The notes beneath the pieces are model-generated. The model saw nothing but the letters and a program-made list of their open reading frames with translations, was not told the DNA's origin and did not search any database. Below, one piece after another: positions 25,351-33,894 of a stretch of 64,000 nucleotides of DNA (within the stretch, counting starts at the first letter, position 1; each line of letters opens with the position of its first letter). The stretch comes from Hyphomicrobiales bacterium (GTDB taxonomy: Bacteria > Pseudomonadota > Alphaproteobacteria > Rhizobiales > Rhizobiaceae). Position numbers and translations under genes: made by a program. The stretch covers positions 1-64,000 of the forward strand of contig JAFKJU010000024.1 in the NCBI GenBank assembly GCA_017305935.1, written 5' to 3'.

Positions 25351-25474
25351 GCATTTCGGCCTCGGGAAAAGCCACAGGTCTTAAGCGCCTGACACCGAAG
25401 CTGAACCGATTCTTAACCGTGACACGGCATAGTGCAGGCAAGTTTTGCGTCGTCCAGGTTGTTGCGTGTCCATT

Positions 25475-26890
25475 ATGGCGTTCATCGAAACCGCCGAAAG
25501 ATTATTGCCGCCGCGGCTGCGCGGCACGGTCATGCCGCTTGTCGGCCGGATCGGCGCGGCCCTGACCGGCGACGACGAGAAGGCCGCCGCCCAGCGCATG
25601 GCGCTCACTGCCTTCGTCATTCGCGTCGTCAGCGCGGCCATCGCCTTCGTCTCGCAGATCATCCAGGCCCGCATCATGGGCGAATTCGAATACGGCATCT
25701 TCGTCTTCGTCTGGGTGATGGTCGTCCTGTTCGGCAATCTCTCCTGCCTCGGCTTTCATTCCGCCGTCATCCGCTTCCTGCCGCAATATCGCAGCCACGG
25801 GGCGCTCGCCGAAATTCGCGGCCTGACGGCGACGGCGCGTATCTTCGCCATGCTCTCGGCGAGCGCCCTGGCGCTGATCGGCTATCTCGTGATCCGTCTG
25901 ATGGGCACGGCCATCGAGCCCTATTACGCCCTGCCGGTCTTCCTCGGCCTGTTCATCCTGCCGATGATCGCGCTTGGCGATGTGCTCGACGGCACCTCGC
26001 GCGCCCATAGCTGGGCGGTCACGGCGCTGAGCCCGACCTACATCATCCGCCCCACCCTGATCCTCGTCTTCAACGTCATCGCCGTCTGGCAGGGCGCGCC
26101 GCAGACGGCGGAGACGGCGATGCTCGCCGCCCTTGCCGCTACCTACGTCACCACCTGCGGCCAGTTCCTGACCGTGCGTCTGCGCCTGCGCGGCCATTAT
26201 CCGCGCGGGCCGTTGAAGGTGGATTTCCCGGCCTGGTTCCGCGTCGCCGTGCCGATCTTCATGATCGAGGGCTTTGGCTTCCTGCTGACCAATTCCGACG
26301 TCATGGTCGTCGGCCTCTATCTGGACCCCGAGCAGGTCGCCATCTATTTCGCCGCCACCAAAACCATGGCCTTGGTGCAGTTCGTCTATTTCTCCGTCAA
26401 GGCCGCCGCCGCCCCGCGCTTTTCCGGGATGATCGCCGACAACGACCGGCGCGCGCTCGCAACCTTCGCCGGCGAGACGGTGCGCTGGAGCTTCTGGCCA
26501 TCCTTCGCCGTCGGCCTGGGCCTGCTGCTCTGCGGCGAGTTCCTGCTGTCGCTGTTCGGCCCGGCCTTCACCGCCGGCTATCCGCTGATGGCCATCCTGT
26601 TCGCCGGCATCATGGCGAAAGCCCTGGTCGGTCCCGGCGAAGTGCTTTTGACAATGGCCGGCAAGCAGACGCTGTGCGTCTTCCTCTATGCAGGCGCGCT
26701 GACCGCCAACATCCTGCTCAACGTCACGCTGATCCCGATCTTCGGGCTGACCGGCGCGGCGGCTGCCGCCGCAGGCGCGATGATGGTCGAAGCGATCCTC
26801 CTGCATCTCGCCGTGCGCCGCGCGCTCGGCATCGTCCTGTTTGCATTCGCCGATCCCCTGGCGCTCATGAACATGAAGAAGGCTGCCTGA
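25475..26890 (+). CDS. Polysaccharide flippase/MATE-like membrane protein
   Basis: A 471-residue multi-pass membrane protein with about 12-14 hydrophobic helices, of the Wzx/polysaccharide-transport type in the MOP superfamily. Start at ATG 25475 (MAFIETAERL). Polar helix features such as LTNSDVMVVGLYLDPEQVA resemble Wzx-like exporters that flip lipid-linked sugars. It is followed after two bases by a FemAB/CelD-like acyltransferase gene, so the pair probably builds or decorates a surface polysaccharide. The sugar substrate is unknown. Confidence 0.82.
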   Translation: MAFIETAERLLPPRLRGTVMPLVGRIGAALTGDDEKAAAQRMALTAFVIRVVSAAIAFVSQIIQARIMGEFEYGIFVFVWVMVVLFGNLSCLGFHSAVIRFLPQYRSHGALAEIRGLTATARIFAMLSASALALIGYLVIRLMGTAIEPYYALPVFLGLFILPMIALGDVLDGTSRAHSWAVTALSPTYIIRPTLILVFNVIAVWQGAPQTAETAMLAALAATYVTTCGQFLTVRLRLRGHYPRGPLKVDFPAWFRVAVPIFMIEGFGFLLTNSDVMVVGLYLDPEQVAIYFAATKTMALVQFVYFSVKAAAAPRFSGMIADNDRRALATFAGETVRWSFWPSFAVGLGLLLCGEFLLSLFGPAFTAGYPLMAILFAGIMAKALVGPGEVLLTMAGKQTLCVFLYAGALTANILLNVTLIPIFGLTGAAAAAAGAMMVEAILLHLAVRRALGIVLFAFADPLALMNMKKAA

Positions 26891-26892
26891 CC

Positions 26893-28167
26893 ATGGTGCG
26901 ACCGCCCGCCTACAGCGAAAGCATGAACAGCAGCGACAATCGCATGGTCGGCGAACTCGCCTCGCCCGGCCGCAACCGTCCGCTTGCCGATATCGAGCTG
27001 CCGGTCGGCCGTCCCGGCCGCGATCTCTGCCTCTATCCCGCCGCCATGGGTTACGACCTGCAGGAGGAATTCGATTTCCTCGGCAACCGCGCCATGGAGC
27101 CGAACGTCTTCTTCTCCGGCCGCTTTCTCGCGCCTGCCATGCCGCGCCTTGACGAGCGCCAGATCCGCGTCGCGCTGATCCGCGACACCGGCAACGGTCG
27201 CAACCGCCTGCGCCTGCTGATGCCCTTTTCCGTCGAAAAGCCGGGCTTCGCCGTGGGGCCGTCGATCGTGCGCGTCTGGTCGAACCCGTTCGGGCCGCTC
27301 GGCACGCCGCTGGTCGATGCCGAGGAGGCAGCGGAAACGCTTGACAATCTCCTGGAAGCCATGGGGCGGCGCCAGTGCGGCCTGCCGCCGATCCTCGTCT
27401 TTCCCGACGTCCGCCTGAACGGCCCCTTCGCCACCATGCTCAAGGCCATCGCGCTTGGCCGCAACCTGCCGGTCGATACGACCGGCCAGTTCCAGCGGCC
27501 GATGCTGCAAAGCTTTCAGGACGGGGAGGCCTATCTGAAGCATGCCGTTTCCAAGGAGCATTTGCGCGAGATGAACCGCCAGTGGCGGCAGCTCGAAAGC
27601 CTGGGAACACTGTCCTACACCGTCTCGCGCCAGCCCTCCGAGATCCGCTGGCGGATGGAGGAATTCCTGGCGCTGGAGGCGAGCGGCTGGAAGGGCGCCA
27701 AGCGCACGGCGATGATTGTCGACCGCTACCGCGCCGCCTTCGCCCGCGAGGCGATCACCAATCTCGCCGAGACCGATGCGGTGCGCATCCACACGCTCGA
27801 CCTCGACGGCAAGGCCATTGCCGCCATGGTCGTCTTCCTGATGAACGGTGAGGCTTATACCTGGAAGACCGCCTACAACGAGACCTATGGCCGTTTTTCG
27901 CCCGGCAAGCTGCTGGTCGCGCGCCTGACCGAATGGCATCTCGATGACGCCAACATCCTGCGCACCGACAGCTGCGGCGTGCCCGACCATCCGGTCATGA
28001 GCCGACTGTGGGAAGAGCGCGAGGAGATGGGCACGCTGGTCGTCGGCCTGCACCAGAACGGCGACCGCGACGTGCGCCAGGCCTCCGCCCAGCTTCACCT
28101 CTACCGCAACACCCGCAATGTCGCTCGCCTGCTGCGCGAAAAGATCATGTCGCTGGCGGGGCGCTGA
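26893..28167 (+). CDS. FemAB/CelD-like GNAT acyltransferase
   Basis: A 424-residue protein whose C-terminal half (about residues 210-400) is the double-GNAT fold of the CelD/BcsL and FemAB type, with KAIAAMVVFLMNGEAYTWKT, YGRFSPGKLLVARL and TDSCGVPDHPVM. Such enzymes acylate sugars or add amino acids in envelope polymers. It follows the flippase gene by two bases and so very likely acts on the same polysaccharide. The stop codon abuts the stop of the convergent acyl-CoA synthetase gene. Confidence 0.8.
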   Translation: MVRPPAYSESMNSSDNRMVGELASPGRNRPLADIELPVGRPGRDLCLYPAAMGYDLQEEFDFLGNRAMEPNVFFSGRFLAPAMPRLDERQIRVALIRDTGNGRNRLRLLMPFSVEKPGFAVGPSIVRVWSNPFGPLGTPLVDAEEAAETLDNLLEAMGRRQCGLPPILVFPDVRLNGPFATMLKAIALGRNLPVDTTGQFQRPMLQSFQDGEAYLKHAVSKEHLREMNRQWRQLESLGTLSYTVSRQPSEIRWRMEEFLALEASGWKGAKRTAMIVDRYRAAFAREAITNLAETDAVRIHTLDLDGKAIAAMVVFLMNGEAYTWKTAYNETYGRFSPGKLLVARLTEWHLDDANILRTDSCGVPDHPVMSRLWEEREEMGTLVVGLHQNGDRDVRQASAQLHLYRNTRNVARLLREKIMSLAGR

Positions 28168-29808
28168 TTACGCCGCATCGGCGGAGCAGGCAGCCGACCG
28201 CGCCCGCAATTCACGGCGGATGATCTTTCCGGTCGTCGTCATCGGCAGGGCATCGACGAATTCCACCTCGCGCGGATATTCGTGCATGGAGAGCCGCGTC
28301 TTGACCCAGCCGCTGATCTCGCTTGCCAACGCATCGCTCGCCACATGGCCGGGGGCCAGCACCACATAGGCCTTGACGATCTCGGTGCGCAGCGGATCGG
28401 GCTTGCCGATGACGGCGGCAAGCTGCACCGCCGGATGGCCGAGCAGGCAATCCTCGATCTCGCCGGGGCCGATCCGGTAGCCGGAGGAGGTGATGACGTC
28501 GTCGTCGCGGCCGAAGAACTCGACATAACCTTCCGCATCCTGCCGGCCCTGGTCGCCGGTCAGCATCCAGTCGCCGGAAAATTTCGCCGCCGTCGCCTCC
28601 GGCGCGTTCCAGTAGCCGAGGAACATCGACGGCGAGGAACGGTGGATGGCGATCTGGCCGATTTCGCCCGCAGGCACCGGTTTGCCATCCGCATCGAGGA
28701 TTGCCACCCGGTGCCCCGGAACCGGCTTGCCGATGGCTCCGCCGCGGCTGATGCCATAGGCGACCGAGGAGGACAGCACGAAATTGCACTCCGTCTGTCC
28801 ATAAAATTCATTGACCGTCAGCCCGAGCGCGGATTTTGCCCATTCATAGGTCTCTCGTCCGAGCGATTCCCCGGCCGAGCCAACGGTACGCAAAACCAGA
28901 TCGTATTTTTCGCGCGGACGCTCGACTGCCGCCAGCAGCCGCAATGCCGTCGGCGGAATGAAGGCATTCCTCACCTTCATCTCCGCCATGATGCGAAACG
29001 CCATCTCGGGATCGAATTTCTGCGCCGGCGAGGAAACGACCGGGACGCCGAGCAGCAACGCTGGCAAAAGCGCGTTCAGCAAGCCACCCGCCCAGGCCCA
29101 GTCCGAGGGCGTCCAGACCTTGTCACCCGGTTGCGGCAGGCCCTGATGGGCAAATTGCATGCCCGGAATATGGCCGGCAAGCACCCGGTGGCCATGCAGC
29201 GCCCCCTTGGGCGCGCCCGTCGTGCCCGAGGTAAAGATCATCAACGCCGGATCGTCGGGCCCGGAGGCAACCGGTTTCGCCAACGGCGCATGCGACAGCA
29301 GCCCCTCGAAGGACAGTGCCCCCTCGCCTTCGGCCTCGACGAGAATGACGTGCTTGAGACCCGGCAACCGCTCGCGAATGGTTTTAAGCCGTTCCCAGCC
29401 GAAGGCATTGGTGACGATCGCCGTCGCGCCCGAAACCCTCAGCCGATATTCCAGCGCCTCGACCCCGAAAAGCAGCGCCAGCGGCAACGCGATGCCGCCC
29501 ATCTTGTAGATCGCCACATGGGCGATGACAGTGGCAAAACTCTGCGGCAGGAGCAACGCGACCCGGTCACCGCTGAGAACGCCGAGATCGACGAGCGCAC
29601 CGGCAAAGGCCGAGGACCGCGCCGCCAATTCGCCATACCGCATCTGCAGGTGCCGGCCATCCGGCTGGAAATGCTCCAGACAGACCCGCTCGGGAGAATG
29701 TGCCGACCAGGCATCGCTGACGGCGACGCCCATGTTGAAATCAGCGGGAATATCCCAGACGAAATCGCGATAAAGCGCGTCGTACCGGTCTCGGGAAGGC
29801 AATTGCAT
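28168..29808 (-). CDS. Acyl-CoA synthetase (AMP-forming)
   Basis: A 546-residue ANL superfamily enzyme. The ATP loop is IFTSGTTGAPKGALHGH, the adenine region includes YGQTECNFV, the hinge region is TGDQGRQDAEGYVEFFGRDD, and the C-terminal catalytic Lys is in TTGKIIRREL. It activates a fatty or other carboxylic acid to its CoA thioester via an acyl-adenylate. The layout resembles acetyl/propionyl- and medium-chain synthetases; chain length cannot be read from sequence. Two operator-like dyads lie 65-108 bases upstream of its start. Confidence 0.9.
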   Translation of the reverse strand: MQLPSRDRYDALYRDFVWDIPADFNMGVAVSDAWSAHSPERVCLEHFQPDGRHLQMRYGELAARSSAFAGALVDLGVLSGDRVALLLPQSFATVIAHVAIYKMGGIALPLALLFGVEALEYRLRVSGATAIVTNAFGWERLKTIRERLPGLKHVILVEAEGEGALSFEGLLSHAPLAKPVASGPDDPALMIFTSGTTGAPKGALHGHRVLAGHIPGMQFAHQGLPQPGDKVWTPSDWAWAGGLLNALLPALLLGVPVVSSPAQKFDPEMAFRIMAEMKVRNAFIPPTALRLLAAVERPREKYDLVLRTVGSAGESLGRETYEWAKSALGLTVNEFYGQTECNFVLSSSVAYGISRGGAIGKPVPGHRVAILDADGKPVPAGEIGQIAIHRSSPSMFLGYWNAPEATAAKFSGDWMLTGDQGRQDAEGYVEFFGRDDDVITSSGYRIGPGEIEDCLLGHPAVQLAAVIGKPDPLRTEIVKAYVVLAPGHVASDALASEISGWVKTRLSMHEYPREVEFVDALPMTTTGKIIRRELRARSAACSADAA

Positions 29809-29872
29809 CGGTGTTCACCCTGTCCTGCCCCAGGAATCTAGCATTTTCGCCGAAGCGCTGACAATGCAATCT

Positions 29873-29916
29873 TTCGCACTTGCGAAGCCAATTGGATTGC
29901 TATTCGCAATTGCAAA
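29873..29916. promoter_or_regulatory. Pair of 14-bp operator-like dyads upstream of the acyl-CoA synthetase gene
   Basis: TTCGCACTTGCGAA at 29873-29886 and TTCGCAATTGCAAA at 29903-29916 share the plan TTCGCAN-TTGCRAA and have centres exactly 30 bp apart, about three helical turns. The shape suits a dimeric repressor of the fatty-acyl regulator type (ScfR/RamB or TetR kinds). No such regulator is encoded in this window. Confidence 0.5.
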
Positions 29917-30046
29917 CAATCAATGAGGATGCGATCAAAGGGTATCGTGGCTACCGCGAACCCAAAGGGCTAGCAAGGTCACCCGGCCGTCCGGCGCCCC
30001 TCTGGAGCGCAGCGATCGAAGATCGCGACAGCGCGAAGAGAAAAGA

Positions 30047-30099
30047 TGGTGCGGGTGGTCGGGGTCGAACCGACACTCCTTTCGGAACCGGATTTTGAG
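30047..30099 (-). repeat. attL: 3' fragment of tRNA-Leu(CAA)
   Basis: On the reverse strand the sequence reads as the 3' part of a class II tRNA: anticodon loop CTCAAAA (anticodon CAA), TCCGG stem half, variable arm TCCGAAAGGA, T-arm GTCGG-loop-CCGAC, acceptor CACCCGC, discriminator A and CCA. It stops exactly at the 5' side of the anticodon loop; beyond 30100 the 5' half is missing. This is the usual remnant left by tyrosine-integrase elements that recombine within the tRNA anticodon-loop/3' region. The rebuilt complete tRNA should lie at the far end of the element, outside the window. Confidence 0.8.
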
Positions 30100-30114
30100 A
30101 GACCGGATATGCCC

Positions 30115-30140
30115 TATCCTTTGTGTATCCGGCAGTATCC
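30115..30140. repeat. Phased TATCC repeats beside attL (candidate integrase arm sites)
   Basis: TATCC occurs at 30115, 30126 and 30136, 10-11 bp apart, with an inverted copy GGATA at 30105-30109. Repeats spaced by one helical turn between the core site and int are what tyrosine integrases use as arm-type binding sites. Confidence 0.4.
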
Positions 30141-30277
30141 GTTTTCCCGATAACCGATTGTTAGCACTAGCTTTTTTCGGTTCTCAGAACACACATACCT
30201 AGCCGGACGTACGCTACGGTTGGCTTTCTAGGTGCACCTATGTTGCACCTGAAATCCAACCTCAACGGAGGTTAGGA

Positions 30278-31699
30278 ATGCCCAAAATCAAACTCACCAA
30301 GACCGCTGTCGACGCCGCAACCGCCCAGGAGCGCGATTACGAACTACGCGATACGACGATACCGGGGTTCCTTGTCAAGGTCACCCCGACCGGTCGCAAG
30401 ATATTCATGGTCGCCTATGTCGCCCACAACGGACAGCGCCGAAAGCCCGCTATAGGCCGCTACGGTGAGATCACCGTCGAGCAGGCCCGCGGGATCGCCC
30501 AAGACTGGCTGGCCGAAGTCCGCCGCGGCGTCGATCCCAGCGCCGAGCGAGCCACTGCCCGGCAGGCGCCTACGGTCAAGGAGCTCTTCGACCGGTTCAT
30601 CAGCGACTATTCGGAGAGCCGCAATAAGCCATCCACGGTCGAATCGAACCGCGGTTACGGAAGGCGCTACATCATCCCGGTGCTCGGCCAATTGAAGGTG
30701 CCCGACGTCACCCGCGCCGACATCTCGAACCTAATGAAGAAGATGTCGAAGAAGCCGACGAACGCGAACCGCGTCCTCGCCGCCGTGCGGAAGATGTTCA
30801 ACATGGCCGAGGTCTGGGGCATGCGCCCCGACGGGTCGAACCCGTGCCGCCACGTTCCGAAGTACCCGGAACGGGGAAAGACCCGGCTGATCACCGACAG
30901 TGAGATGAAGAAGCTCTTTGCCTACCTCGCGCGCGCCGAGGCGGAAGGACTTGAGCATCCCTTCATTCTCCTCGCGATCCGGCTTCAGTTCGAATTCGCC
31001 GCGCGGATGTCGGAGATCCTCCAGCTCGAATGGTCGTGGATCGATTACGACAATCGGAGGGTGGTCTGGCCCGACAGCAAGACCGGCGGCATGTCCAAGC
31101 CCATGAGCGCCGAAGCGCAACGGCTATTCGAGACGGCGCCGCGTCTTGAGGAATCGCCGTTCGTCTGCCCGTCGGTGTTCGACCCCAACCTGCCGATGTC
31201 GAAGCACACCTACTACCAGGGCTGGCGACGCATTCTCGAGCGCGCCGGGCTGCCACATATCGGAACGCACGGCATCCGCCACCGCTCGGCGACCGACATC
31301 GCCAACTCCGGCGTGCCGGTGAAGGTCGGCATGGCGCTTACCGCCCACAAGACGGTGACCATGTTCATGAAATACGTCCACACCGAGGATGACCCGGTAC
31401 GTGCGGCGGCGGAAGCGGTGAACCAGCGGCGGCAGGCCTTGCTTGGCGGCCAAGCGGCGAGCCCGCCTCCCACCCCAACGCCGGCACCGGTCGAGGAAGC
31501 GCCTTCGGTAGCACCCGAGGTCGAGGCGGTCGATCCGGTTTTGACGGCGGCCGGCAAGCCCCTCGGCTACGAGGACGGCCAGTATGCCTCCCGCACCAAG
31601 CTCGGCAACTATCGGCCGTTCCGTCACCGCTCTGGCGAGAACCGCGCCATCCCTCCCGGCACCAAGCGCGACGAGAACAAGGAGGCGAGCCATGCGTAA
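30278..31699 (+). CDS. Tyrosine-type site-specific integrase
   Basis: A 473-residue integrase. The N-terminal arm-binding domain (residues 1-90, DUF4102 type) is followed by a SAM-like core-binding domain (about 100-185) and the catalytic domain (about 205-385). Catalytic residues are visible: Arg243 in AARMSEIL, His331 and Arg334 in HGIRHRSA, His357 in TAHKTV and the nucleophile Tyr366 in MKYVH. An Ala/Pro-rich tail extends to the C-terminus. A GGAGG site precedes the ATG. It drives integration at tRNA-Leu. Its end overlaps the next gene by eight bases. Confidence 0.95.
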   Translation: MPKIKLTKTAVDAATAQERDYELRDTTIPGFLVKVTPTGRKIFMVAYVAHNGQRRKPAIGRYGEITVEQARGIAQDWLAEVRRGVDPSAERATARQAPTVKELFDRFISDYSESRNKPSTVESNRGYGRRYIIPVLGQLKVPDVTRADISNLMKKMSKKPTNANRVLAAVRKMFNMAEVWGMRPDGSNPCRHVPKYPERGKTRLITDSEMKKLFAYLARAEAEGLEHPFILLAIRLQFEFAARMSEILQLEWSWIDYDNRRVVWPDSKTGGMSKPMSAEAQRLFETAPRLEESPFVCPSVFDPNLPMSKHTYYQGWRRILERAGLPHIGTHGIRHRSATDIANSGVPVKVGMALTAHKTVTMFMKYVHTEDDPVRAAAEAVNQRRQALLGGQAASPPPTPTPAPVEEAPSVAPEVEAVDPVLTAAGKPLGYEDGQYASRTKLGNYRPFRHRSGENRAIPPGTKRDENKEASHA

Positions 31700-31994
31700 G
31701 GACGGCAACCCGCAGCGTCGCTGGCCCACGCCGGACATCCTGCGCCGGGCCAGGTTCGTCGAAGACGCCGGACCGATCCGTTTCGTCGACACCGAAGCGG
31801 CCGCCCGCTACCTCGCCCTCGAAGCGCACACGCTGGAATGCTACCGCTCGCTGGGCGGCGGACCCGTTTTTCACAAGTTCGGGAAATGGGTCCGCTACGC
31901 GGTCGATGATCTCGATACCTGGGCCGAAAGTTGCCGTCGCATGACCACGGCGTCTCCAGCCGCGCCGCGCATCCTTCCCATTGACCGAACATAG
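31692..31994 (+). CDS. Excisionase-like helix-turn-helix protein (candidate recombination directionality factor)
   Basis: A 100-residue protein with a winged-helix/MerR-like (HTH_17) domain: RFVDTEAAARYLALEAHTLECYRS, then the wing GGPVFHKFGKWVRYAVDDLDTWAES. This pattern is that of AlpA and RdfS-type proteins, which bias integrase toward excision. A GGAGG ribosome site sits inside the end of the integrase gene and the two genes overlap by eight bases, which supports joint action. A plain transcription regulator is the alternative. Confidence 0.75.
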   Translation: MRKDGNPQRRWPTPDILRRARFVEDAGPIRFVDTEAAARYLALEAHTLECYRSLGGGPVFHKFGKWVRYAVDDLDTWAESCRRMTTASPAAPRILPIDRT

Positions 31995-32006
31995 CTCCTA
32001 GGCTAT
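31991..32006. promoter_or_regulatory. Dyad at the start of the toxin-antitoxin/defence run
   Basis: ATAGC (31991-31995) and GCTAT (32002-32006) form a 16-bp imperfect palindrome with CCTAGG inside, ending seven bases before the toxin start codon. It overlaps a TATATC stretch that could be a -10 box. This is the usual place for an antitoxin operator. Confidence 0.4.
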
Positions 32007-32012
32007 ATCGAT

Positions 32013-32378
32013 ATGTGGGAAGTCAAACTACACAATGCCTTCGAAGCGGAGTTTCAGGCCTTCGAGACGGCCGTTCAGGACGCCATGTTGGTGGTCGCCA
32101 AGGTGCTTGCCGATTTCGGTCCGCAGCTTGGCCGCCCACATGTCGATACGCTGAAGGGATCGAAACACGCCAATATGAAGGAGTTGCGGTTCGAGGCGGC
32201 CGATGGTGAATGGCGGGCAGCTTTCGCCTTCGACCCTGAGAGAAACGCGATCATGCTCGTGGCCGGCGACAAGTCGGGCGGAAGCCAGAAGCGCTTCTAC
32301 AGGAGCCTGATCGCAAAGGCGGACATACGGTTTTCCGACCACCTGGAAAACCTGAAATCCGGAAAGAAGGAAAAGTGA
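32013..32378 (+). CDS. Type II toxin, HigB/Gp49-like (RelE/ParE superfamily)
   Basis: A 121-residue protein of the Gp49-like (DUF891) family. Recognisable parts are HVDTLKGSKHANMKELRFEAADGEWRAA in shortened form and the basic FYRSLIAKAD region near the C-terminus. Members cut mRNA at the ribosome. Toxin before antitoxin and a one-base gap to the next gene are the HigBA layout. It starts the long defence run. Confidence 0.85.
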   Translation: MWEVKLHNAFEAEFQAFETAVQDAMLVVAKVLADFGPQLGRPHVDTLKGSKHANMKELRFEAADGEWRAAFAFDPERNAIMLVAGDKSGGSQKRFYRSLIAKADIRFSDHLENLKSGKKEK

Positions 32379-32379
32379 G

Positions 32380-32748
32380 ATGGCACGGAGCCTGAACGAA
32401 ATCATTGCCGAGCTGCCGCCGGAGCGCCAGGCCGACATTGAGGCCCGCTATCAGGAGCTCAAGGAGGAAGTCGAAGGCCTTCGGGAGCTGCGCCAGATCG
32501 CCGGCAAGGCGCAAGCCGAGATCGCCACCGCGCTCAACATCAAGCAGCCCTCGGTTTCCAAGATCGAGAAGCAAGCCGATATGTATCTCTCGACACTCCG
32601 CAGCTATGTGGAGGCTGTCGGCGGCAAGCTGGAACTCATGGTGAAACTGCCGAAACGGCCGGCCATGCGCATTCATCATCTCGGTGACGTCGCACCGGCG
32701 GTGCGTACGCCAAAACCAACCCGGGCAGCCAAACAGCGCCATGGATGA
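32380..32748 (+). CDS. XRE-family antitoxin, HigA-like
   Basis: A 122-residue partner with a central Cro/CI helix-turn-helix (AEIATALNIKQPSVSKIEKQ) after a charged coiled-coil-like N-terminus. It should neutralise the HigB-like toxin and repress its promoter. The basic tail PKPTRAAKQRHG is unusual. The last eight bases overlap the start of the ABC-3C effector gene, tying the antitoxin's transcript to the defence genes. Confidence 0.85.
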   Translation: MARSLNEIIAELPPERQADIEARYQELKEEVEGLRELRQIAGKAQAEIATALNIKQPSVSKIEKQADMYLSTLRSYVEAVGGKLELMVKLPKRPAMRIHHLGDVAPAVRTPKPTRAAKQRHG

Positions 32749-33652
32749 GCTTCAGCATTCCATCTATGTCGATCGCTTTCGGCTGGCCTTCCACACCCAA
32801 CGCGGCACGGCGTTCCAAGACTGGTTCGTTCGGCTCGCGGGCTATGCTTTCGGCGCCGATTTCGAAGAAGTGCGTCCCTATGGTCCCTACGGCGATCTGA
32901 AATGCGACGGCCGCCGCGTTAGCACCAAGTCCGTCTTCCAGTGCTATGCCCCCGACGCGATGAAAGAAGCTGAGCTGATCGGCAAGGTCGATGAGGACTT
33001 CCACGGCGCACGCGGCCATTGGAACGCCGATATGGCCGAGTGGGTCTTCGTCCATAATGATGGCCGCGGCCTCCCGCCCAACGCGGTCCAGCATATCGAT
33101 GGCCTGCGCCAGGCGCATGCGCCGCTTGCCATCGAGACATGGTCGGAGCCGGAACTCCTGAAGCTCGCGATGGGCCTCGAACTGGCCGCACTGCAGGCGC
33201 TGTTCGGCCCGGCGGCGTCGATCGCCATTGTCGATCGCCTTGTGATGGCCGACCTCGTGCCGATCATCGAAGCGCTGCAGCGTCAGGACCCGAACGCCGG
33301 CGATCCGCCGCTCACCCCGCCGTCGTTGGAGAAGCTGGAAAAGAACGCGCTCTCGGAGGAATCCGGGCTCCTGCTGCGGATCGGCCGCCGCAAGTCGAGC
33401 CTCGTCGACACCTTCTTTCGCAAGAGCCCTCGGCCGGATCTCGGCGAGCGCATCGCCGAGGCATTCCGCATGCGCTATGCAGAATTGAAGGCCTTGGACC
33501 TTCCGGCCGACACGATCTTCAAGCACTTGCAGGACTATGCCGGCATGAATGGCGAACCCAAGCGCCAGGGCGCCGCGCTGGCCGTGCTCGCCTATTTCTT
33601 CGATAGCTGCGACATCTTCGAGGATCCTCTCGTCTCTGCGGAGGCGTCATGA
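32741..33652 (+). CDS. ABC-3C system effector protein (first component)
   Basis: A 303-residue protein. Residues 1-80 look like a nuclease-type effector: FQDWFVRLAGYAFGADF, then RPYGPYGDLKCDGRR (Asp52, Asp56) and FQCYAP (Gln67), the arrangement seen in the restriction-endonuclease-like domains of ABC-three-component systems. The C-terminal part (about 190-300) resembles the ABC-3C C-terminal domain that contacts the ATPase. It is followed by ATGA-overlapping genes for the middle component and ATPase. Function as a defence effector follows from the family classification of Krishnan and co-workers, not from direct evidence here. Confidence 0.75.
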   Translation: MDELQHSIYVDRFRLAFHTQRGTAFQDWFVRLAGYAFGADFEEVRPYGPYGDLKCDGRRVSTKSVFQCYAPDAMKEAELIGKVDEDFHGARGHWNADMAEWVFVHNDGRGLPPNAVQHIDGLRQAHAPLAIETWSEPELLKLAMGLELAALQALFGPAASIAIVDRLVMADLVPIIEALQRQDPNAGDPPLTPPSLEKLEKNALSEESGLLLRIGRRKSSLVDTFFRKSPRPDLGERIAEAFRMRYAELKALDLPADTIFKHLQDYAGMNGEPKRQGAALAVLAYFFDSCDIFEDPLVSAEAS

Positions 33653-33894
33653 TCCTGCCAACAAAACATGTCCGTCCGGACCGCGCCCTCATCGGTGTCG
33701 GCGCCGAAGTCCTGGAAATCCTGAAGCGACCGATGACCATGTCCCGCCTGTGGGACGAGGTGCGCGGCCGCCGCTCGCAACATGCTCCCAATGCGCCGAT
33801 CGACTATCAATGGTTCATTCTCGCATTGGACCTGCTCTACACGATCGGGGCGCTCGACTTCGAACGCGGCCTCGTGCGGAGGGTCGCGTCATGA
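33649..33894 (+). CDS. ABC-3C system middle component (MC6-like)
   Basis: An 81-residue protein, LPTKHVRPDRALIGVGAEVL then a compact winged-helix-like part (MTMSRLWDEVRGRR, YQWFILALDLLYTIGAL). Size, position between effector and ATPase, and the LPTKH start match middle component type 6 of ABC-three-component systems. It overlaps both neighbours by four bases (ATGA), so translation of the three genes is coupled. Confidence 0.75.
   Translation: MILPTKHVRPDRALIGVGAEVLEILKRPMTMSRLWDEVRGRRSQHAPNAPIDYQWFILALDLLYTIGALDFERGLVRRVAS

Noticed and set aside
30047-30099. A complete tRNA-Leu gene at the element boundary
   Set aside because: The sequence right of the anticodon loop does not pair as a 5' anticodon stem, D-arm or acceptor, so only a 3' fragment is present.
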